A stretch of 64,000 nucleotides of DNA from Flavihumibacter fluvii (GTDB lineage Bacteria > Bacteroidota > Bacteroidia > Chitinophagales > Chitinophagaceae). The position numbers and the translations under genes are program-made. The notes beneath the pieces were generated by a model. The model searched no databases and was not told where the DNA came from. It saw nothing but the letters and a program-made list of their open reading frames with translations. Every line of letters begins with the position of its first letter. Within the stretch, counting starts at the first letter, position 1. The stretch spans positions 2,070,001 through 2,134,000 of the forward strand of contig NZ_CP092333.1 of assembly GCF_018595675.2 (NCBI RefSeq). Reading direction: 5' to 3'. Below are positions 42,645 to 52,097 of the stretch, piece after piece.

Positions 42645-45586
42645 TCATAAAGCCCCCAGTCTATGCCTTTTTTGACGGCTGGAATTCCTTCCGTCATCCA
42701 GCGGGGAGCAGGATTTCCCTTCAGGTAATGATCAAAGAACTGCGCCATCCTAATTGTCCAGTCTTTCCGGTTCCGCCTTTCAATAATTCCATGGAGTTCA
42801 TCATTATAGCTCACCATCCATACCGGTTTCCCCAGCCTGCGCAATGCTGAAAATAATTCTATGCCCTGGTACCAGGGAACGGCATCGTCCTTATCGTTGT
42901 GCAGGAGCAACAGAGGCGTACGTATCTTATCAGCGCTGAACAAAGGCGAATTCTTAAGATACAATTCAGGTTTTTCCCATAAGGTAGCACCCAGCCTGCT
43001 CTGCGATTTCTCATACTGGAACTGCCTTGAAATACCTGTCCCCCAGCGTATACCACCATAGGCACTGGTCATATTGCTAACCGGAGCACCTGCTTCAGCT
43101 GCTGCAAACATATTGGTACGGGTTACCAGGTAGGCAACCTGGTATCCACCCCAGCTATGCCCCTGGATACCCATATGCAATTTGTCAACAAATGCAAAAC
43201 CAGACAGGTACCTTGCTGCAGACACCACACTATTATAAGCATCCTCACCGGGCTGCCCCGTTTTGTAATAAATATTCGGATCGAAAACCAGGTACCCATT
43301 GCTTGTATAATAGGCAATATTTATAGATGCCCGGATTGGCATCGGTTCTATATAATTGTACCGGTTATCAGCATTGCGTTCATAGAAATAAAAAATGACC
43401 GGGTATTTTTTGGTGGAATCAAAATTCTCTGGTTTGTACAATAGTCCCTCACTGGTTTTCCCATCTGCCATCTTCCAGTGATGTAGCTCAACCGTAAACC
43501 AGTTATACATAGCTTGTTGGGGATTTAAATTGCTTACAGCAACAGCCTTCGAATATTCAGCCGCATTATGAAAACCTGACAGGTAAAGGTTCTGCGCTGA
43601 AGGTCGCTGCTGCCGGTAAAGTAGTACATCGGCATCCCGGGCCTTTGCAGGACTATCGAACCGCGCAGATGCAAGTGCAGATATTGCAGCCCCGGAAAAA
43701 TCAAAAGGACTTCCAATCTTAAAAACCAGCCAGCCTTCACCCTTGGCCTTTTCATCACTAAGATGCAATAATATTCCCTGCTTGTCCCTGATAAATTTTT
43801 CATCCGGATCAGTCTGCTGGTAGCGCATAACTACACGGTTCCTCCGGCCTGCACCTGCTGTTATACTTATTGCCGGTTTCACACCCAGCGGATCACAGGA
43901 CCATACATCATACCGGTCATACACATACGCGAACTGGTCATTTTCAAACCAGCCCATAAAACCATAAGCCGGCGGGTCATCGGGATGATCATCATCTTCA
44001 TCATACAATGGATACGGGATGCTTTTTGATAAAACAAACAATTTCTTCTCCTTGATGGCATAACTCATCCATTGCCGTTTTGTAAGATCGTACCAGAAAA
44101 TATATCGCCCTCCAGGTGAAATTCCTGCATAGCGCCCATTCACCTTATCCGCAATAATTCGCCGGCGACCATCCTCCAGATCTATTACGAATAAGGTCAA
44201 AATAGCATGTTGTGTCCACTGCTGCTGGATGCGATAACCCTTCGTACTGATACCCAGGGCGTATCGGCCATTACCGTCCTTAGATGGATAAACCGTTTCA
44301 CAGGAATCATCCCCTAGTTGTACAAGTTTTCCATTTTGCGTATCCAGGTAAGTCAGCCAACTTTTCTTTAAGGTATTGTTCAATTGCACCAATTGCTGGG
44401 ACTGCAGGTAATCATCCTGGTAATGCCAAAGATCCAGCCTTGCAGTTTCAAAATCGACCAGGCTGGTATCTTTTACGATTTGGCCGGGTGATAACCCTAT
44501 AAAAAGTCTGGAACCATCCTTACTGAAGTAATTATTGAATTCAGGCTGAACAATATAACGCTGCCCATTATTCCTATTGAATGGAGCCAACCAGACTTTT
44601 GCACTATCCATTCCTGGTATATACATCCACACTTTATAGTATTTTAGCAGGGCTTTTGTAACACTATCACGCTCGGCTACAAAAGCCAGCCTGCTTCCAT
44701 CTTCGGTAATTGCATAGTTTTTGGCATCATGGAAAATTTTCATGACGGTATCTGTCTTCTGCTTACCAAGGTCCAACCAAAGCACAGTTGCCGGTATTTG
44801 CACTGCCCCCTTTTTAGGTGTTGTTTCAAGGATCAGTACTGTTCCCAATTTATTGAAGAGGTATTCGCTCACCAATGTATAACGCTTGGAAAATCCAGTA
44901 GCCAGGTTCACCAATACCAATTCCGTTCCTTCTTCTAAATTATCTTCATTTTTATTACTCTCTTTTTTTGAACCAGCAGTTATTTGTAAAGCGGCTAATC
45001 CAAGGATTTTCGCAGATGCTGCTTTTTTCCTGATACTATCAGCAAGTTTAGACAGGCTGTCTGCTTCAGCTATCATCCGGTTTATCCTTGTTAGAGAGTC
45101 TGGTTGGTCCTTCTGACCAACTCCATTTCTTTTGGCCATATGCACGGCCAGCCAGGGCATTCCCCTTTCCGGGATTTTATATGATTTTATGCCGGCAATT
45201 TTCTGTACGCTGTCTTTTCCCAACTCCATGATTAAAAGGGAATCACCGGGCATTTCAGCAGCAGCAGTTTTCTTTATCCTTGCCAGGCGGACTTCCTGGT
45301 AAAAGGGTTTAATTCTGGCCACAAGGAACCGACTATCGTCAGTAATAGTAACCTGGTAAGCCCTTGGAAATTGTTTTATAAAACTTCCATCAGTGGAACG
45401 CACTATCAATTCGCCATCACCTTCCTGCCGGTTGATCACAAATGCCAGGTATTTTCCATCAGCGCTTACCAATTTTTCACCTAAATTCTGCCAGTTATCG
45501 TATACGCTATGATCCAATGCTTTTTTTTGTGCCAAACAATGGAATCCGGTAAATAACCCAATAAATAATACCAATAAATATTTCAT
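42641..45586 (-). CDS. S9 family serine peptidase (prolyl oligopeptidase-like), exported
   Basis: Exported peptidase of ~981 residues (signal MKYLLVLFIGLFTGFHCLAQ, ATG at 45586; an ATG two codons earlier is also possible). A large N-terminal beta-propeller region is followed by an alpha/beta-hydrolase domain. The nucleophile is in GIQGHSWGGYQVAY (Ser ~811), the Asp in LLHNDKDDAVPW and the His in YNDELHGI (~932). It belongs to the DPP/acylaminoacyl peptidase branch, which cleaves small peptides in the periplasm. The propeller is longer than in DPP4. Confidence 0.9.
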   Translation of the reverse strand: MKYLLVLFIGLFTGFHCLAQKKALDHSVYDNWQNLGEKLVSADGKYLAFVINRQEGDGELIVRSTDGSFIKQFPRAYQVTITDDSRFLVARIKPFYQEVRLARIKKTAAAEMPGDSLLIMELGKDSVQKIAGIKSYKIPERGMPWLAVHMAKRNGVGQKDQPDSLTRINRMIAEADSLSKLADSIRKKAASAKILGLAALQITAGSKKESNKNEDNLEEGTELVLVNLATGFSKRYTLVSEYLFNKLGTVLILETTPKKGAVQIPATVLWLDLGKQKTDTVMKIFHDAKNYAITEDGSRLAFVAERDSVTKALLKYYKVWMYIPGMDSAKVWLAPFNRNNGQRYIVQPEFNNYFSKDGSRLFIGLSPGQIVKDTSLVDFETARLDLWHYQDDYLQSQQLVQLNNTLKKSWLTYLDTQNGKLVQLGDDSCETVYPSKDGNGRYALGISTKGYRIQQQWTQHAILTLFVIDLEDGRRRIIADKVNGRYAGISPGGRYIFWYDLTKRQWMSYAIKEKKLFVLSKSIPYPLYDEDDDHPDDPPAYGFMGWFENDQFAYVYDRYDVWSCDPLGVKPAISITAGAGRRNRVVMRYQQTDPDEKFIRDKQGILLHLSDEKAKGEGWLVFKIGSPFDFSGAAISALASARFDSPAKARDADVLLYRQQRPSAQNLYLSGFHNAAEYSKAVAVSNLNPQQAMYNWFTVELHHWKMADGKTSEGLLYKPENFDSTKKYPVIFYFYERNADNRYNYIEPMPIRASINIAYYTSNGYLVFDPNIYYKTGQPGEDAYNSVVSAARYLSGFAFVDKLHMGIQGHSWGGYQVAYLVTRTNMFAAAEAGAPVSNMTSAYGGIRWGTGISRQFQYEKSQSRLGATLWEKPELYLKNSPLFSADKIRTPLLLLHNDKDDAVPWYQGIELFSALRRLGKPVWMVSYNDELHGIIERRNRKDWTIRMAQFFDHYLKGNPAPRWMTEGIPAVKKGIDWGLYD

Positions 45587-45654
45587 CAACACCGATTATT
45601 TCTTAAAAATAAGGCAAACAAAACCATACAGGCTTTGTTACAACAGTTGATTGT

Positions 45655-48117
45655 ATGAAATCTATGAAAATTCTCTACTTGGTAACTCTACTGTTGGTTA
45701 TTTCCGCCAGCCAGGTATTGGCGCAAACCACCGGCATCCTATCTGGAACAATTACCGATAAGAACTCTTTGCTACCACTTCCGGGAAGCAGCATCACCCT
45801 GGAAAATAGTAAAATCGGGACAATTGCTGACAGTACCGGACATTTCAGGCTTACGGGCATTCCAACAAATTCATATACCATCACTGTATCGCAGGTTGGC
45901 TACAAAACAATTACCCGGTATAATGTGGTAATCGGTTCAGGCAATGAACAAGTGATTAGTTTTGAAATGGAACCAGACGGTATATTGCTTAATACCGTAA
46001 TTGTAAGTTCCAGGAGAAGAACTGTTAGGGCAGCATCAATCGAAACCCCGCTTTCGGTGCAAAAATTAACTACCGAAGAAATAAAATCCAATCCGGGCGG
46101 AAATTTTGATATTAGCAGGGTGATCCAATCCCTTCCTGGTGTTGGTGGAACTGCCGGTTCAGTAGGAGGCTTCCGAAATGATATTATCATACGCGGCGGG
46201 GCTCCAAATGAAAATGTGTATTACCTCGACGGAATTGAGGTTCCAATAATCAATCATTTTGCCACCCAGGGTAGTGCAGGTGGGCCTACAGGCATATTAA
46301 ATGTATCCTTTATTGAAGAAGTCAAACTAAGTTCGTCTGCATTTGAAGCACGTTACGACAATGCCATTTCTTCAGTCTTCCAGTTCAAACAAAAAACAGG
46401 TAATTCATTCAGAACCCAGGGTAACTTGCGGTTAAGTGCAACCGAATTTGCGGCAATGCTTGAAGGGCCGCTTAGTCAAAAGAAAAATATCACCTACCTG
46501 GCATCTATCCGGCGCTCTTACCTGCAATTCCTATTCAGTGCATTTGACCTTCCTATACGGCCCAATTACTGGGACTTTCAAACCAAGGTCAATTACCCGA
46601 TCAATAAAAAACTCAACCTGAGCTTAATCGGAATTGGTGCTATAGACGAATTCAGTTTTACGGCCCCCAAAGAAGCCAGCCCGGAAAAACTTTATGTCAT
46701 TAATTCCAACCCGTCCATCAACCAGAACAGTTATACAGTTGGGGTTTCATTAAGAAAGACTATCCCCAAAGGTTTCTGGAATCTTTCCCTCAGCCGGAAT
46801 TATCTCAATAATGAATTAGACAAGTTTGAAGATAATAACCAACCTGAAGAATCGGAAAGAATCCTGGCCATCAGGTCGAAAGAAATTGAGAACAAACTAC
46901 GGTTCGATATAACCCAAAATATCCTGAAATGGAAACTCGCCTTTGGCGCTATGGCACAACTGGTGAGTTATGACAACAGCACTTTTAATGTAATCCGCAA
47001 GGAATTGATTGATGAAAATGGCGCAATTATACAACCGGAGGAATTGGTAAATTTTATTTCGCCATTTGAACCGATGCTGAAAATGGGTGTGTTTGCCCAG
47101 GCAAGCAGGCGCTTTTTGGATAACCGGTTAGGGTTTAGTGCCGGGTTAAGGATCGACCGTAACGATTTTACCGATGATGGCCGGAGTTTTATAAAAACAT
47201 TATCGCCAAGAGCTTCCATGTCCTACAGCCTGTCTGATCACTGGACAGCCAATATTTCAGCAGGCCGGTATTTTAAAATTCCTCCTTATACCATTTTGGG
47301 GTTTGCCGATAATAATGGTGTTCCTGTCAACAAATCGGTACAATACCTCCGCAGCGATCACCTGACAGGGGGTCTCGAATACCTGCCATCTGAATCTACA
47401 CGCTTTACCCTGGAAGGTTTTTATAAGAAATATGCCAACGTACCGGTATCACAAAGAAATGGCATTTCATTATCGAACCTGGGCGGTGATTTTAATGTCC
47501 TGGGCAATGAAGCCGTTAATACAACGGGAAAAGGGACTACTTATGGTTTCGAATTCTTTGCACAGCAAAAATTAACGAAGCGTTTTTTCGGTATGCTTTC
47601 TTATACCTTTTTCAGCAGCCGGTATAGTGGGAATGACCAGCAATTGGTTCCCTCTGCCTGGGACAATAAGCACCTTTTGAGCCTTACCTGGGGGTATAAA
47701 TTTAACCGCAACTGGGAATTGGGCTTAAAATTCCGGTTTCAGGGTGGGGCTCCATATACACCTTTTGACGAAGAGGCTTCAAGAACCAACTATTTATCGC
47801 AGGGTACAGGTATACTCAATTATGCACAACTCAACACCTTAAGGTTAACTGCATTTAATGCAAGCGATGTAAGAATTGATAAAAAATGGAATTTCAGGCA
47901 ACTTACACTGGATGTATTCCTGGATGTTACTAATTGGTATGGAGCTTCATCACCAGCTTATCCCCAATATACTTTTAGAAGGAATGCAGATAATACCGAT
48001 TTTCTCACAACAGACGGGCAACCTGTAAAACCCGATGGAAGCAATGCTATACCCTACCTGCTTACCAACGATGATCCAAGTGTAGTTCCCACTATTGGAT
48101 TTATCATCGAGTTTTAG
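45655..48117 (+). CDS. TonB-dependent receptor with CarboxypepD_reg domain
   Basis: Outer-membrane receptor of 820 residues: a signal peptide ending VLAQ, a carboxypeptidase-D regulatory-like domain (about 27-110, GTITDKNSLLPLPGSSITLEN), a plug (about 125-240, PGGNFDISRVIQSLPGVGG, DIIIRGGAPNENVYYLDGIEV), and a 22-strand barrel. It imports a substrate powered by TonB-ExbBD. No SusD partner is adjacent, so a glycan-specific SusCD unit is not supported. A metal chelate or peptide is as likely. Its end overlaps the convergent EamA gene by 14 bases. Confidence 0.93.
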   Translation: MKSMKILYLVTLLLVISASQVLAQTTGILSGTITDKNSLLPLPGSSITLENSKIGTIADSTGHFRLTGIPTNSYTITVSQVGYKTITRYNVVIGSGNEQVISFEMEPDGILLNTVIVSSRRRTVRAASIETPLSVQKLTTEEIKSNPGGNFDISRVIQSLPGVGGTAGSVGGFRNDIIIRGGAPNENVYYLDGIEVPIINHFATQGSAGGPTGILNVSFIEEVKLSSSAFEARYDNAISSVFQFKQKTGNSFRTQGNLRLSATEFAAMLEGPLSQKKNITYLASIRRSYLQFLFSAFDLPIRPNYWDFQTKVNYPINKKLNLSLIGIGAIDEFSFTAPKEASPEKLYVINSNPSINQNSYTVGVSLRKTIPKGFWNLSLSRNYLNNELDKFEDNNQPEESERILAIRSKEIENKLRFDITQNILKWKLAFGAMAQLVSYDNSTFNVIRKELIDENGAIIQPEELVNFISPFEPMLKMGVFAQASRRFLDNRLGFSAGLRIDRNDFTDDGRSFIKTLSPRASMSYSLSDHWTANISAGRYFKIPPYTILGFADNNGVPVNKSVQYLRSDHLTGGLEYLPSESTRFTLEGFYKKYANVPVSQRNGISLSNLGGDFNVLGNEAVNTTGKGTTYGFEFFAQQKLTKRFFGMLSYTFFSSRYSGNDQQLVPSAWDNKHLLSLTWGYKFNRNWELGLKFRFQGGAPYTPFDEEASRTNYLSQGTGILNYAQLNTLRLTAFNASDVRIDKKWNFRQLTLDVFLDVTNWYGASSPAYPQYTFRRNADNTDFLTTDGQPVKPDGSNAIPYLLTNDDPSVVPTIGFIIEF

Positions 48118-48976
48118 CCTTGTAAACACGCAGCATCTGGAGGGAAACGGCCAACAGAATTATAGCCACTCCCATATAAAAATTCCAACCCAGGTACTTA
48201 TTTTCCTTATAAACCAGGAATGCCAGCAGAATGCCATAAACAGGCTCAAGGTTATAACTAAGGTTTACTGTGAAGGCAGATATATATTTAAGGGCATAGG
48301 CCGATAATTGAAAAGCCCATACGGTGCAGAACCATGCCAGGAACAATAACCAGCCAAAATCAGAAAGATTTGGCCAAAAATGGTCTGCAGGAAACCGCTG
48401 CAGGTAAAAAGGCAATAGCAGTGTTAATGTCAGGAATCCGCCACTTAACTCATACGTAGTTATTGTTTCAACATTCACACGTTTCAGCAACTGGCGGTTT
48501 AACACCGGAAAAATGGCAGCCAGTAAAGCCGAAATCATTCCGATGATAATACCGGTTTTATACCTTACGTCAAAATGGAAAATAATGTAAATGCCAGCCA
48601 TCATTAACAGCCCCAATAAAATTTCCGGGATCACCGGTTTCTTCCGCAAGATTAGCGGCTCAACAATAGCCGTAAAAAATCCGATGGCTGAAAAACAAAC
48701 CAGTGCAACTGAAACATTGGCATATTTAATTGCACCATAGAATGTAACCCAATGGAGCGCAGCGATAAAACCGACACCCGTAATTTGGGCAATTGTATGC
48801 AAGGAGATTTTCTGAAGCCGGCCTTTCAATCCGAAAAGGAACCAAAGTGTAATGGCGCTGAACATTAAACGATACCAAACCAATAAACCTTCATTAAGCG
48901 TAATTAACCGGCCGAGTATCCCGGTAAAACCAGCCAGAAAAACGGCGAGGTGTAATCGAAGAAATGCTGTTTTCAT
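48104..48976 (-). CDS. EamA family (DMT superfamily) transporter
   Basis: Inner-membrane protein of 290 residues with ten hydrophobic helices in two EamA repeats. Typical features are YRLMFSAITLWFLFGLKG in repeat 1, and the second-repeat motif LSYNLEPVYGILLAFLVYKE. DMT exporters move amino acids or metabolites. It begins at an ATGA overlap with the stop of the upstream glycosyltransferase gene, so the two are translationally coupled. Confidence 0.92.
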   Translation of the reverse strand: MKTAFLRLHLAVFLAGFTGILGRLITLNEGLLVWYRLMFSAITLWFLFGLKGRLQKISLHTIAQITGVGFIAALHWVTFYGAIKYANVSVALVCFSAIGFFTAIVEPLILRKKPVIPEILLGLLMMAGIYIIFHFDVRYKTGIIIGMISALLAAIFPVLNRQLLKRVNVETITTYELSGGFLTLTLLLPFYLQRFPADHFWPNLSDFGWLLFLAWFCTVWAFQLSAYALKYISAFTVNLSYNLEPVYGILLAFLVYKENKYLGWNFYMGVAIILLAVSLQMLRVYKAKTR

Positions 48977-49737
48977 GCAGCCGCTTCCTCTCCTTCCCTG
49001 TTTTTAATGCGTACCCTGTATTCTTTGAAAATACTTTCCCAGCGAAGTTTAAGTACCCCCAGGATTCCTTCCTTAACGATACCTTTGTGCATTTTTGAAA
49101 CGCCGTATTTCCTGTCCTTAAATATAATTGGGACCTCCTTAATTTTAAATCCAAGTTTCCATGAAGCAAATTTCATTTCTATCTGGAAAGCATAACCAAG
49201 AAAACGGATGCCATCAAGATTGATCGCCTCTAGTACTTCACGGCGGTAACAAACAAATCCGGCCGTTGTGTCCTTCACCGGCATCCAGGTAATCATCCGG
49301 GTATAGATACTACCTCCTTTGGATAAGGCAACCCTGTCCCATGGCCAGTTTACGGTACCCCCGCCTTTTACATAGCGGGATCCTATAGCAACATCTGCGC
49401 CACCTGTTTTGCAGGCTTCATACAATCGCTGCAAGTCATTGGGGTCATGGGAAAAATCCGCATCCATCTCAAAAATAAAATTATAGCCCTTGCTAATGGA
49501 CCATTTAAAACCATGGATATATGCTGTACCCAACCCAAGTTTACCAGTCCTTTCTTCCAGGAATAGTACATCCCTGAATTTGGTTTGAAGTTCCTTTACG
49601 ATTGCAGCAGTTCCATCGGGCGATCCGTCATCAATCACCAATACATGAAACCCTTGCCCCAGGCCGAATATAGCATGCAGGATATTGCTGATATTTTCCC
49701 GCTCATTATAAGTTGGTATGATAACTACTTTTTCCAC
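48973..49737 (-). CDS. Polyprenol-phosphate mannose synthase-like glycosyltransferase (GT2)
   Basis: GT-A fold family 2 enzyme of 254 residues, similar in length and motifs to bacterial Dpm1/Ppm1-type synthases that make polyprenyl-phosphate mannose from a nucleotide sugar. Sequence: IIPTYNERENI, VIDDGSPDGT, the metal-binding DADFSHDP, and PVKDTTAGFVCYRREVL. No membrane domain is fused. The sugar could also be glucose. Coupling to an EamA-family transporter suggests a role in envelope glycan or glycoprotein precursors. Confidence 0.9.
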   Translation of the reverse strand: MEKVVIIPTYNERENISNILHAIFGLGQGFHVLVIDDGSPDGTAAIVKELQTKFRDVLFLEERTGKLGLGTAYIHGFKWSISKGYNFIFEMDADFSHDPNDLQRLYEACKTGGADVAIGSRYVKGGGTVNWPWDRVALSKGGSIYTRMITWMPVKDTTAGFVCYRREVLEAINLDGIRFLGYAFQIEMKFASWKLGFKIKEVPIIFKDRKYGVSKMHKGIVKEGILGVLKLRWESIFKEYRVRIKNREGEEAAA

Positions 49738-49769
49738 GACCAGGGTTTAATTTGCAAATTTACAGCAAA

Positions 49770-50540
49770 TCAGTTTTTTTTCAGTAAAGTTCGGTTAAGT
49801 ATCTCTGTTAGCTTCTGTTTTGTATGCAGGGGGAAGTCGCCTTTCATCATCCAATCGTAATATTGAGGTTCAGATTTCAGCACTTCTACCACTGTTTTGC
49901 CTTTATGCTTGCCGAAATTGAAAACTTCCACGCCGTTGCTCATGATGAACCTCCGCGCAAAATCGACAATCTGGTCATCGCCAATAAACTTAATGATAGA
50001 ATCGATATTATCGCCCAATTGCGGATACCTTTCCAGTTGTGCCTCAAGTACTTCCCAGGTGGCTATAGCATCCACTTCAGCGCTGTGTGCCCCATCAAGT
50101 GTCTTATTACAATAAAACTTATAGGCTGCTCCCAGGGTCCTCTGCTCCATCATGTGGAAAATCCGCTGTACATCCAGTAAGCGCCGCGAATTCATGTCAA
50201 ATTCCAATCCGGTCCGTAAAAACTCTTCGACCAGGAGGGGGATATCAAAACGGTTGGAATTATACCCACCCAGGTCACAATTATCAAGAAATTGTTTTAA
50301 TTCATTGGCAACCTGGCGGAATGTTGGCGCGTCTTTAACCATGTCATCGGTTATCCCATGGATATCGGTTGCCCCGGCAGGGATAGGCATTTCCGGATTG
50401 ATCAGCTTTCTTTTGACCTGTCGGGATCCGTCTTTGGCAATTTTAACAATTGCAATTTCAACAATCCGGTCAGTTCCAAGGTTAGTTCCAGTGGTTTCAA
50501 GATCAATAAAAGCTATTGGTTTCTGTAGTTGTAAAGGCAT
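49770..50540 (-). CDS. DEDDh 3'-5' exonuclease with C-terminal DUF3820-like domain
   Basis: DnaQ-like exonuclease of 256 residues. ExoI is FIDLETTGTN (Asp12, Glu14), ExoII lies around GGYNSNRFDIPLL, and ExoIII is AHSAEVDAIAT with the DEDDh His and Asp. The C-terminal ~70 residues (FNFGKHKGKTVVEVLKSEPQYYDWM) match the pattern of a putative DUF3820-type domain. It may act in DNA repair, or in proofreading as an epsilon-like subunit. Monocistronic, with the small lipoprotein on the other strand upstream. Confidence 0.9.
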   Translation of the reverse strand: MPLQLQKPIAFIDLETTGTNLGTDRIVEIAIVKIAKDGSRQVKRKLINPEMPIPAGATDIHGITDDMVKDAPTFRQVANELKQFLDNCDLGGYNSNRFDIPLLVEEFLRTGLEFDMNSRRLLDVQRIFHMMEQRTLGAAYKFYCNKTLDGAHSAEVDAIATWEVLEAQLERYPQLGDNIDSIIKFIGDDQIVDFARRFIMSNGVEVFNFGKHKGKTVVEVLKSEPQYYDWMMKGDFPLHTKQKLTEILNRTLLKKN

Positions 50541-50652
50541 GGTGTTTTTAATTCATGATGGCCCGGGCCGAAGGCAAATGTACGCTTATATGGCTTTTCC
50601 GGGCATCCAGGTTATAAAGGATTTAATAATTATTATGAAATAGTATAATTCG

Positions 50653-50660
50653 TAAATTTG
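50653..50660 (+). promoter_or_regulatory. Putative -7 box for the small lipoprotein-ytxJ operon
   Basis: TAAATTTG, 54 bases before the ATG at 50714. No clear -33 TTG. Confidence 0.5.
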
Positions 50661-50713
50661 TTTCAATAAAATCAGGTATGCTATTTGCAATTAGCCCCAC
50701 AAATACACAAAAA

Positions 50714-50830
50714 ATGAAGACAAAGATTTTAATCGCCGGAGTATTAGCGCTGATGATCATTGGTTTTTCAGCCTGTACAACCTCAAAATCTGGCTGTTCC
50801 GTTTCTGCCGGGATGGTTGGCTACAAATAA
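50714..50830 (+). CDS. 38-residue lipoprotein of unknown function
   Basis: Very small gene. A Sec signal with a lipobox (MKTKILIAGVLALMIIGFSAC, quoted here only as far as residue 21 in two parts: MKTKILIAGV and LALMIIGFSAC) is followed by a 17-residue mature tail CTTSKSGCSVSAGMVGYK, with two further features: a second Cys and a GMVGYK end. An in-frame ATG at 50678 would precede the signal and is rejected. The stop is 9 bases before the ytxJ start, so the two are one operon. I do not know a function; a role near redox-active bacillithiol chemistry is only an inference from position. Confidence 0.7.
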   Translation: MKTKILIAGVLALMIIGFSACTTSKSGCSVSAGMVGYK

Positions 50831-50839
50831 TTGAATGAT

Positions 50840-51172
50840 ATGCAATGGATTGAATTAAAAGATCCGGCCCAATTAGTTGAGATTAAAGGCCAGTCTTTCG
50901 CAAAACCACAGGTCATTTTTAAACACAGCACCCGATGTTCTATCAGTTCCATGGCTAAATCAAGACTGGAAAGGACAGAAACTCCAACTGGCATAGACTT
51001 TTATTACCTCGATTTAATCAAATATCGCCAGGTTTCCAACCTGGTAGCAGAGGAATTTAAAGTTTGGCATGAATCTCCCCAATTGATGCTGATCCATAAC
51101 GGTGAATGTGTATACGATGAAAGCCATTCTGGCATTAATATGGAGGAACTGGTCGCTACCATCAAAAGCTAA
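50840..51172 (+). CDS. ytxJ: Bacillithiol system redox-active protein YtxJ
   Basis: Monothiol thioredoxin-fold protein of 110 residues from the ATG at 50840; a TTG three codons earlier is less likely. The single active cysteine is Cys33 in VIFKHSTRCSISSMAKSR, the YtxJ signature, and WHESPQLMLIHNG holds the cis-Pro. It is thought to work with bacillithiol (bacilliredoxin-like). Its presence agrees with bshB1 25 kb away. It ends four bases from a convergent lipoprotein gene. Confidence 0.92.
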   Translation: MQWIELKDPAQLVEIKGQSFAKPQVIFKHSTRCSISSMAKSRLERTETPTGIDFYYLDLIKYRQVSNLVAEEFKVWHESPQLMLIHNGECVYDESHSGINMEELVATIKS

Positions 51173-51175
51173 CAA

Positions 51176-52051
51176 TTATTTACGGGGATAGAAATACAGG
51201 TTCAATTGCAGTGGCAGGCCGGCATTTTCACTAAATGTAAAAAAACCACTGTTATCAGTTTTGAAGGTCACTGATTCTCCCTGCGGTTCACTATTGACCC
51301 GAATTTCTTTCGGAGTTTGCTGCAAAGTGGAAATAATGCTTTGTCCTATGCTTCTTTTCCAGTAATACATGGATGAATAGGTCCTTAATAACAATTCTTT
51401 GCCATCCGGCGATTGTGCTGCTCCGGTTATCGTAGACTGTGCCAGGGTAGCTGCTTTTTTTGCGATATTAGTTCCTGTTGTTGTATAGGGATAATCGAGG
51501 ACAAATACCCTGGATGGTATTTCTTTTGTAACCAAAATGATATCTTTTGAATCCTTGTCTACCAGAAATGCTTCAGAATCGTGGTGCAAACCATCTTCAT
51601 ATACAAAACTGATCTTGTCTGCTGGTTCGGTTTTAATAAGACCTTCGGCAGGTTCTTCAAACCGGTAAATAAAATACTTATTAAATGCCGCAAAATTATC
51701 CCCGGCATCAGCAATGTATAAATATTTCTTACCAGCAACGGGTCCTGGTCCAATAGCCATATCCTCCCAATCCTGGTTTTCAGCATTGGTTACGGCCACC
51801 GTTGGTCCCCGCTCACCATTATATGAAATGGTCAGGAGTTCTGCCGGATTGTCTTTATCCTGCAATAACCAGATGAACCCCGGCTTCGTATAACTATCGG
51901 CCATCCCCGATACTTCACCCGGAAATGATGGCGAAGCAGGCTGAAGGACAGGATTTGTTTTAAACACCTCTGCAACAGGATCTGGCTGTTCTTTTTTAGA
52001 ACAGCCAGATCCGATCAGCATTATTGCCAGAAATATGCTTATTTTCCTCAT
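51176..52051 (-). CDS. Lipoprotein, probable beta-propeller, function unknown
   Basis: Lipoprotein of 291 residues (MRKISIFLAIMLIGSGC). The mature protein has repeated beta-strand units such as GFIWLLQDKDNPAELLTISY, KKYLYIADAGDNFAAFNKYF, DIILVTKEIPSRVFVLDY and GKELLLRTYSSMYYW, suggesting a propeller fold of about six blades. The strand DWEDMAIGPG and HHDSEAFLVD resemble sequences in extracellular esterase-like/phytase-like propellers. No catalytic set is certain. Confidence 0.75.
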   Translation of the reverse strand: MRKISIFLAIMLIGSGCSKKEQPDPVAEVFKTNPVLQPASPSFPGEVSGMADSYTKPGFIWLLQDKDNPAELLTISYNGERGPTVAVTNAENQDWEDMAIGPGPVAGKKYLYIADAGDNFAAFNKYFIYRFEEPAEGLIKTEPADKISFVYEDGLHHDSEAFLVDKDSKDIILVTKEIPSRVFVLDYPYTTTGTNIAKKAATLAQSTITGAAQSPDGKELLLRTYSSMYYWKRSIGQSIISTLQQTPKEIRVNSEPQGESVTFKTDNSGFFTFSENAGLPLQLNLYFYPRK

Positions 52052-52097
52052 TTACAACATATTCGTAAATGTAGTAAACGATATATTATTAAAAAAC

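Noticed and set aside
45655-48117. SusC-type glycan uptake unit
   Set aside because: There is no SusD lipoprotein or glycoside hydrolase next to the TonB receptor.
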